Shown: positions 57,664-64,000 of the stretch, piece after piece
Layout: each line of letters begins with the position of its first letter
Position numbering within the stretch: the stretch's first letter is position 1
Source: Hyaloscypha bicolor E
Lineage: Eukaryota; Ascomycota; Leotiomycetes; Helotiales; Hyaloscyphaceae
Assembly (NCBI RefSeq): GCF_002865645.1
Contig: NW_020194594.1
Coordinates: forward strand, 806,001-870,000
Length of the DNA stretch: 64,000 nucleotides
Direction of reading: 5' to 3'
The notes under the pieces: model-generated
Databases searched by the model: none
What the model saw: the letters and a program-made list of their open reading frames with translations, nothing else
Told to the model about the DNA's origin: nothing
Program-made: the position numbers and the translations under genes

Positions 57664-59296
57664 GCCCGACTGGGAGCATCGAGTATTCTTTTTCTCGTCC
57701 TTGCAAACTTGACGGCCATCTGCTGCCTTCAGAGATGGAACGATACGAGCCAACTATCGTCAAACATGACGACGGCGTGCAAACAGGCGCTTGCAACCAA
57801 CATCTCATTCAACGCCCTTTATTCAATCTCAGACATGACGAGTCAACTACCCAGTAACGCAACAGATCTAGAGAACCATTGCACTAATGACCGTACAAGC
57901 TCACTTGAGGTAAGAAGAAGGAGCCATTCCTTGAGAGAATGACACACTGAGGACAAGAAACCAATCATGAATTCTTATAGTGCAGAGCTGGGTAAAATCT
58001 GTCAATAGTGCCTGCACCGATTCGAACTATGCGAGAGATGGATGAGGCAGCATCAACCCGGCCTCGATAGCCTCAGACTTTGTCTGGGCTCAGCACACAG
58101 CCTGTTTGACCGACAACGCAACTTGCCAGTATTGCGGTGTGCTGCTCGCCAACACTCTCGCAGATAGCAAGTGCAGCAACTGCTTCCTCAAGTATATAGC
58201 CGCGTTGTTGAGCTCGTGGTATGGAAGCGGACGTGTGAGCTCCGGCGATTGGACGTCGTTGCTCGACCAGTGTTGCGCCAATCCAAGCGATTATCCCACG
58301 TCTACCTGGACTGCGCCGCCTGTTGCCGTGTAAGTCTACTGAACTTGTTCTATAGCTGCAAGAAGGGAGAAGTTCTAGAAAACTCCCGCACGAAAAATTT
58401 GGCTGACTCTTCTAGACCCACTGAGCTCCGAGAAATCACTTGTTTTGGCGGTTGCTACGACGGGACGCAGAAAGGTGATACATGCCACTCGATCGCAACC
58501 GATCGATTCCTGCACCAGGACGAGATGAACTGGAATTGTTCGCAACCAGTGATGAACCGAACGGTGTGTGTTGGGAGCCAGTGTGTTTTGTACAAAGTCA
58601 GTCCAATGACTTCCAGGGGCTGAAGCGGAATGGGCAAGGAAGTGAGGCTTACCCATATTTTATGGCAGATCCAAGCGGGCGACACATGCACCTCCATTCT
58701 GAACGAACATGGGATAACGCTGACTGAGCTACTGGAGTGGAACTCGGTCATCTGGCCGAGGGATTGCGGCAATATTGACGCTCTCGTGGACAGGACAATC
58801 TGCATCTTGTAATTTTCCAGAAAACCCAAAGTACCTCTGTCTTTCGCAATATTACCCCTTTTCTAATCGTCACTGTTAAACGCATAGGCCACCGAGCACA
58901 GAAGAATACACACCAGTCAACCTCACTGTGACATGGGGAAACACTTGGGTGATACCAATAGGCTCCTGGACAACAGTAGCGATAGTCGGGTTTGTGGCAC
59001 CCAACTCGACAGTTCGCACGAAGCTGTTTCCAAGAACACCTTTCCCAACCTCGACCATGGTAGGTGATGCGACGGCTAACGCACTGATAGAAAGATATGG
59101 GGTGCATTGTCCTGTAACTGAAGGGGATTTTGAGAACGGGTTCAGGTGGGAGTATTTGGGCCATACGTGCTACGAGTTGTTGCATCCATATTGTGGTGCT
59201 AGGACTACTGGGCCTCTGCCTACTAGTACAACTTTTCCTGCCGTGTGTCTCCCAAGTGCGGCTATGAAGCAAATTAGTGATGAGATTCTCAACTAG
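57664..59296 (+). pseudogene. LysM-domain secreted protein with premature stops
   Basis: Read on the plus strand, a signal-peptide-like stretch (LGASSILFLVLANLTAICC) is followed by RWNDTSQLSSNMTTACKQAL and, after an intron, QSWVKSVNSACTDSNY. An in-frame TGA interrupts this exon (DG-stop-GSINPASIASDFVW). Next come a Cys-rich part (ATCQYCGVLLAN, CSNCFLKYIAALL), an intron (about 58330-58413), and two LysM modules: QKGDTCHSIATDRFLHQDEM with CSQPVMNRTVCVG, then IQAGDTCTSILNEHGITLTE with WPRDCGNIDALVDRTICI. A second TGA lies between them (58621-58623). No ATG precedes the signal region in frame (TAA then ACG). A final exon (about 58889-59296) contains a Cys-containing tail. LysM effectors bind chitin; this copy looks disabled. 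Confidence 0.65.
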
Positions 59297-59393
59297 GCGG
59301 ATTGTGCAGGAAGTAGAGAAGTCTTTCTGTTCTCAGAACATGTAGTTTTAGGTATCCATAGTGTGGCGTGTAGATTATCTACGTACCCGCAGC

Positions 59394-60044
59394 TCAAATG
59401 AATAACTCGCAACCATTCACCTGAGAGGATGAGAAGCAGGCATTGATCTCAGCCAAGCTCATGGAATTCCAAGCGCCATTATATTCCAGCAGATTCTCGG
59501 CGCTGACCTTGTGATGCCATATGGCATCGCCGTGGGTGTCGAGGTAGAAAACCTTGATTTTGCCACTTTCCATGGCTTCGCGATCGGTGACATAGAGCCG
59601 AATGGCGACGTTACGAGACCACAGCCACCGCTCCAATGCCTCGCGATCGCTAGCTGGGGGGGCTTCGATGTCTTCTTCATGTTCGCTCTCGCGGTAGTCC
59701 TCCTCGGTGGAGTGACGCTCTTGATCACACAGCTCCGGCACGCGCAGCAGCAGGCGCTGCCAATCGTCGCCAAAGTCGTATAGAGCCTTGTCATTCCACG
59801 TCCCGTCCTTGTCAACGAGGTTATTAAGTATCGCATTCCCAATCATGACCTTGTGAGCCCCATCCTGGTCCTGCCCATTAACGTCGCCATAATACGTCCT
59901 CAGCAAAGCCGGGGGATGGGATTCATGAGTAATCTTGCGGCCACAGAAAATGCGCTCCTGGACTGTCTGAAAACGGGGCAGTATACGGGTGGTAATGGTA
60001 GCTTCCGAGCCTGTTGTTCCTGTTGCATCGTAGTTTCTGGCCAT
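59394..60044 (-). CDS. Unrecognised 216-aa protein
   Basis: A single open frame from ATG 60044 (MARNYDATGTTGSEATIT) encodes 216 aa. It is soluble, moderately acidic in the middle (EEDYRESEHEEDIEAPPASD), with WLWSRNVAIRLYVTDREAME and KIKVFYLDTHGDAIWHHKVS near the C-terminus. The paired aromatic strands suggest a folded beta-rich domain. There is no signal peptide or membrane helix. It stands between the LysM relic and the right-hand RIP block. I do not recognise it; composition and length make a real gene likely but not certain. Confidence 0.5.
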   Translation of the reverse strand: MARNYDATGTTGSEATITTRILPRFQTVQERIFCGRKITHESHPPALLRTYYGDVNGQDQDGAHKVMIGNAILNNLVDKDGTWNDKALYDFGDDWQRLLLRVPELCDQERHSTEEDYRESEHEEDIEAPPASDREALERWLWSRNVAIRLYVTDREAMESGKIKVFYLDTHGDAIWHHKVSAENLLEYNGAWNSMSLAEINACFSSSQVNGCELFI

Positions 60045-60565
60045 ACGCCGCGCGGATTCTATATGATATGGCTTTTATTGTCTTCAAGTTAGCGCCAGGC
60101 TGAGCGGACAAAACATAGCAGAGCAAGAGGCCCTAGAGAGTAGATATGTGTGAAAGTACAGTAAAAGTGCGCACATATCGCTCCCTGGGCACCATGGCGA
60201 GATACTGGCGCGCGAGCGAGTCCCATTGTTGCTTATCTTGTGTCGTGTCGGCGGCATAATCCCATCGCTCCTTTGTCGCGTACAATATTAATAAGTTTCT
60301 GGACCTTAAATGTGCACTTTTATGTTCCATCGAAGCGAATGCTTACCGCGAGAAACATGTCGAACGCCATATGGCCATATTTTGCGGGCGTAGTCAAGTC
60401 ACGCGTTTGGGTTGGGGTTAGGTTTGCCATTGGTCTGTGCGATAAAATGAAGGCGAAATATCACATGTACTGTATCCCAAAATTGAAATGGTTGCGGTGA
60501 AGGAGTTGCGCTCTACTTACGTAGTGATCCTGATGGATTGACAGAAAGGAGTGAAGCTTGATTTC
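60045..60565. other. Intergenic
   Basis: Upstream of the orphan at 59394. Only short frames are present (60133-60500). Confidence 0.45.
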
Positions 60566-60681
60566 TGCCAGGCGCTAGCAAGGGGCCTGGCTCAGGGCGA
60601 AAAGGGATAGATGACTAATAAGTTTATAAGCAAGAGTACGCCTGCACAGTCTGAGCCAGGCCCCTTTGCTAGCGCCTGGCA
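60566..60681. repeat. 30-bp inverted repeat (possible foldback element or TIR pair)
   Basis: The left arm, 60566-60595, begins TGCCAGGCGCTAGCAA. The right arm, 60651-60681, is its reverse complement with a single extra base. The spacer is 55 bp. The arms are GC-rich and unmutated, and the sequence turns AT-rich immediately to the right. No clear target duplication was found. Confidence 0.8.
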
Positions 60682-61137
60682 ATGTCTTAGCAAATGAGGG
60701 AATAGAGTTTTATAAGCTAAATACTTGGCTTTTATATACTATTCTTCTTTTAAATTACTTCTTGGCTTGAAATACTTCCTTAATATCTTATATTAAGCTT
60801 TAATTAAGTATTTGAGTATTAGAAATATAAGTATATTATTAATACTTATAATAAATATTATTTTATAATTAATATAAGCTAGTTTTAAACTAAGCTTTAG
60901 GCTAAGCTCGATATTTTAATAATTTAGTTTTATTTATTTATTTATTATTATATTTTACTTTTTCTTTTTTTCTTTAGCTTTAATTTTTTTTATAAAAAAA
61001 ACAGAAAATAAATCTTAATACTTTGTTTTAATATTTTAACTTTATTATTATAATTATTATAAAGCTTGGCTTTAAACTTAAAGGCAAAATAAAGTAATTC
61101 TTATTTTAATAATATTAAATTAAGAAAAGAAATATAT

Positions 61138-61233
61138 ATAAATACTTAATTATATAAATACTTAATTATATAAATACTTAATTATATAAATACTTAATTA
61201 TATAAATACTTAATTATATAAATACTTAAATAT
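61138..61233. repeat. 16-bp AT minisatellite, six copies
   Basis: The unit ATAAATACTTAATTAT is repeated six times without gaps. The sixth copy has one change. It lies inside the RIP-like block. Confidence 0.93.
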
Positions 61234-61770
61234 TTAAATATTTAAATATATAAGAAAAAATAAAAGAAAAGTAATAAATAAAGTATTTAAAAGTAATATT
61301 TTTTAATAATAATAAGAAATAAAACAAAGATTAAAAATAAGGAACTTTAAAATATAATATATTAGAAAAACTAATTATATATATAAATAAAAGTTTTATA
61401 TAATTTCTTAAAGTAATACTAATATATTTAAGAAATAAAACACATAATAATTATTATAATACAAGAAAGAAAAACCCTTATTATATAGCTTTCTTTTATA
61501 TAAATATAAGAATATAAATATAATAAAATTATATATATTTTTTATAACTAGTAAAAAGTTATAATTAAAGAAATACTATTAACTTTATTCTTTTTAATAT
61601 TTAAAATACTTAATCTTTTTTTTCTTAAATAAATAATTATATAATATATAAGAATTAGGCTTATATTAAAGTTTACTAGGCCAAAAGACTATAGTATTTA
61701 CTATAGGTAAATATGCCTAATTATAGTTAAATAGCTGAAGTATAGTCACGTAACTATAGTTAATTATAAG

Positions 61771-62068
61771 TGTAATATGTGCAGGGTCGCACGTGACTTA
61801 AGGGCATATAATGAATCTCGGATATTGCGGGTATTAATTAAGGAAATCGGCGGTCCTTTGATTTTATAACTAACTATTATTTATATTATAAGTATTAGGC
61901 TTATAAATTACTAATTATATATATATTATCGGGGCCTTCTATTTAGAGAGGGCTTCCCTGAACCTTATAAGAAAGATAGAGATTAGTTCTATACTAAATT
62001 TAATACTATAGTTTCATAACTTACTAATTTATTTTATTATCTTATTACTTACTAATAAATACCTTATA
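61771..62068 (+). repeat. LTR copy B, less mutated
   Basis: Starts TGTAATATGTGCAGGG and ends ACTAATAAATACCTTATA, matching 8837-9130 throughout. It retains GC-containing words (GGGTCGCACGTGACTT, ATCGGCGGTCC) where the other copy has AT. The TG start suits an LTR, and the TA end would be a RIP-mutated CA. Internal sequence follows on the right, so this is presumably a 5' LTR on the plus strand. Confidence 0.72.
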
Positions 62069-64000
62069 AGCTAATCTCTTTATCTTTAAAGAATATAGTT
62101 TAATAAGTAATTATATCTCGAAATCTGCAAAATATATAATTTCTTGCCGGAGCTATTTCTATAGAGAAAGTTAACTAGATTAATCCTAATATAAGTAATA
62201 GTAAAGGCTTGTCTAATACTTTTAATAAGGCCCTTTAGAAGCCTTCGAGAGCTAGTAATAATAACAGAAGTAATTCTAGTAATAATTAAGATATTGAGAT
62301 TAATACCCAAGTTACTATTACCTAAGCTATAAAATAGAGATTATATACTAAAGTTAAAGTACTCTAATAAAAGCAATAATTAGTAAATATAATTAACTAA
62401 TATATTCTATAGTTAGAGTAATATAAGGATATCCTCAGAAATATCTTATGGTTTATTATATCTTATAGAAACTCTATTTATAAATCTATTTTATTTTCCT
62501 TAGTAATTCCTATTAGGGAACTTCCTAAAATAGGGTTAGAACTTATTTCCTTTCCTAATATAATAAGCTTTGAGAATAATTTCGATACTATTTATTAGGA
62601 GCTACTATATAATATCCTAAAAATATATTTAGACTAAAAGAAGCTTTTTAAGGTCCGGACGCCTAACTTATATTATAGAAAGTCTCTTAAGAAATAAAGA
62701 ATATTTATATCTTTCTAGAAAGTAGTTTTTAGAACCTAATCTTGAATTTATAATAAATACTTTTCTAGAATTAACTCTATTATAAGTACTTTTAGAAATA
62801 AATCTCATAATACTTAGAAAGCTATAATAAAGTAAAGCCTATTATTATACAAGGTCTATTAGAAGTAATTTAAGGCCTACTTGGCTAATATACTCTAAAT
62901 ATCTTAAACCTATTAATAAGATATCTTTAAGGAGCTTTGAGATCTTTATTAGAAAAATAGTAAGATAGTTATTAAGTTATATACTTAGATAATTAGTCTC
63001 GAAGTTAACTAGAACCTATATCCTAAGAGAGACCGGGTCCGGACTCTTAATACTACTTTATCTAATTATAAGATTCGCCAGATACTTATATTTATTTTTT
63101 TAGAAAATAAAGTAATATTTATTACTAAATAACTTAAGAAAGCTCAGAAAGCAAAATATACTACTTATTCCAAATTAAGGAAAGTAAAGATAAGGAAGTC
63201 TAGTAAAGATAATTCTGCTCTCAAGAACTCTAACTTAGTAAATTCTGATTTATAAGACTATTAAAAAAGAAAGAATAAGTTCTGAAAATTATATAAGAAA
63301 TTCTTAGGTAATGCTTTAGCCCCTTTAAGGCCTTAATAAAGTACTAGTTTTACTTTAGGTATAATTTATTAGACTTATAAATAGAAAGAATATTTCTTAG
63401 GAAATATAAAGTATTCTAAGTATATTAAATAAACTTAATAAAACCCTAATAAAACTAAAATTATAAAAGAGTTAAGGTATTTATAAAAGCAGGTTAATAT
63501 TATTATTATAAAGAAGTATTCTAGAGAAGACTTTTCTAAGAAATAAGGAAAAGAGAAAACCAAATCTTAAATATTAATAATTTTGGCTATAATAAAAAAG
63601 ATATATTACTTTATATAACTATTTAAATAAGATTAATATAGCCAGAAATAGGTATTTTAGAGATATATAATAAATTTAGTAATACCGGATTAGACTATAA
63701 CTTTATTAATAATAATTAGACTTAAAGCCAGGGCTTTATTACCTTAGCTAAATATAACTAAAAATTTATAATCTTTTATAGAAATAGATTTAAGATCTAT
63801 TAAGTCTATAATCTTAAGATATTTATTATAAATAATTATAGCAAAACGCGTTCTTTTAAGCTCTAGTTCTATAGATATAAAAATATTAGCTCTTATAGCC
63901 TTATCTTTAATATAGAATTTTATAAAGTAACTCTTATATAATATATAGACTATATTAAGAAATAATAGATATATATACCTATATAACCTAATAATATTAA

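Larger units (their letters stand above)
60700..64000. mobile_element. RIP-degraded LTR retrotransposon block
   Basis: AT-rich, stop-riddled DNA to the window's end. It contains the less-mutated LTR copy (61771-62068) followed by about 1.9 kb of presumed internal sequence running rightwards. A Lys-rich stretch without long stops (about 63040-63240) may be a gag relic. The element continues beyond the window. Confidence 0.7.

Noticed and set aside
1..64000. tRNA or rRNA genes
   Set aside because: I looked for T-loop and anticodon-arm patterns by eye and found no convincing candidate; a dedicated search could still find one.

Overview
This window is nuclear DNA of a filamentous ascomycete. The protein families suggest Leotiomycetes/Helotiales, but that is inference. 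Genes have short GT-AG introns of about 46-100 bp. Recognisable fungal families are POB3, a G3BP/Bre5-like NTF2-RRM protein, a CorA-like transporter, 2EXR-like proteins, and C2H2 and LysM proteins. Gene-bearing DNA of normal GC alternates with extremely AT-rich, TpA-rich, stop-riddled blocks (about 1-3300, 6230-9660, 14880-15060, 56460-57010, 60700-64000). These look like retrotransposon DNA mutated by repeat-induced point mutation (RIP). Two copies of one LTR-like sequence (8837-9130 and 61771-62068) and a gag zinc knuckle with Tyr at all four metal positions (205-246, minus strand) support this.

Layout. 1-3300 is RIP-mutated retroelement. 3325-5078 is a membrane-anchored fucose-lectin-like protein. 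6230-10440 is a second RIP block. 10886-14878 is an island with a broken NLR-like N-terminus, a 178-bp tandem duplication and a large intronless orphan gene. 15097-17672 holds a truncated small gene and a decayed FAD-dependent oxidoreductase. At 18023-18478 sits a non-autonomous hAT-like element with an 8-bp target duplication. 18799-23083 has a 2EXR-like protein, a polytopic membrane protein and a frameshifted helix-rich gene, followed by a 16-bp minisatellite. 24572-26502 is POB3. 26821-28653 is a decayed TRI12-type MFS pump. 30291-31992 is the NTF2-RRM protein. 33413-38225 has two membrane-protein genes. 39506-41206 is a caspase-like gene carrying three nonsense codons. 43192-50189 has a small conserved protein, a TPR protein and a Helo-like-domain protein. 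51479-53918 is a C2H2-ankyrin protein with homogenised repeats, 54614-55616 a C2H2 factor, 57664-59296 a LysM-effector pseudogene, and 59394-60044 an orphan. The right end is again RIP-mutated LTR retrotransposon.

Two themes stand out. First, housekeeping genes (POB3, NTF2-RRM, TPR) are intact, while several accessory genes (oxidoreductase, efflux pump, caspase, LysM, NLR fragment) are decayed. In the caspase and LysM genes the disabling changes are all stop codons reachable by C-to-T or G-to-A transitions, which suggests RIP leaking from nearby repeats. Second, there is a loose concentration of families linked to fungal self/non-self recognition and cell death (NLR N-terminal fragment, Helo-like domain, caspase-like domain, homogenised ankyrin array, lectin, LysM). 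No single proven new system is evident. The best novelty candidates are the 879-aa orphan in the RIP island, the Helo-like/zinc-finger protein and the palindromic hAT element carrying four CACGTG sites.
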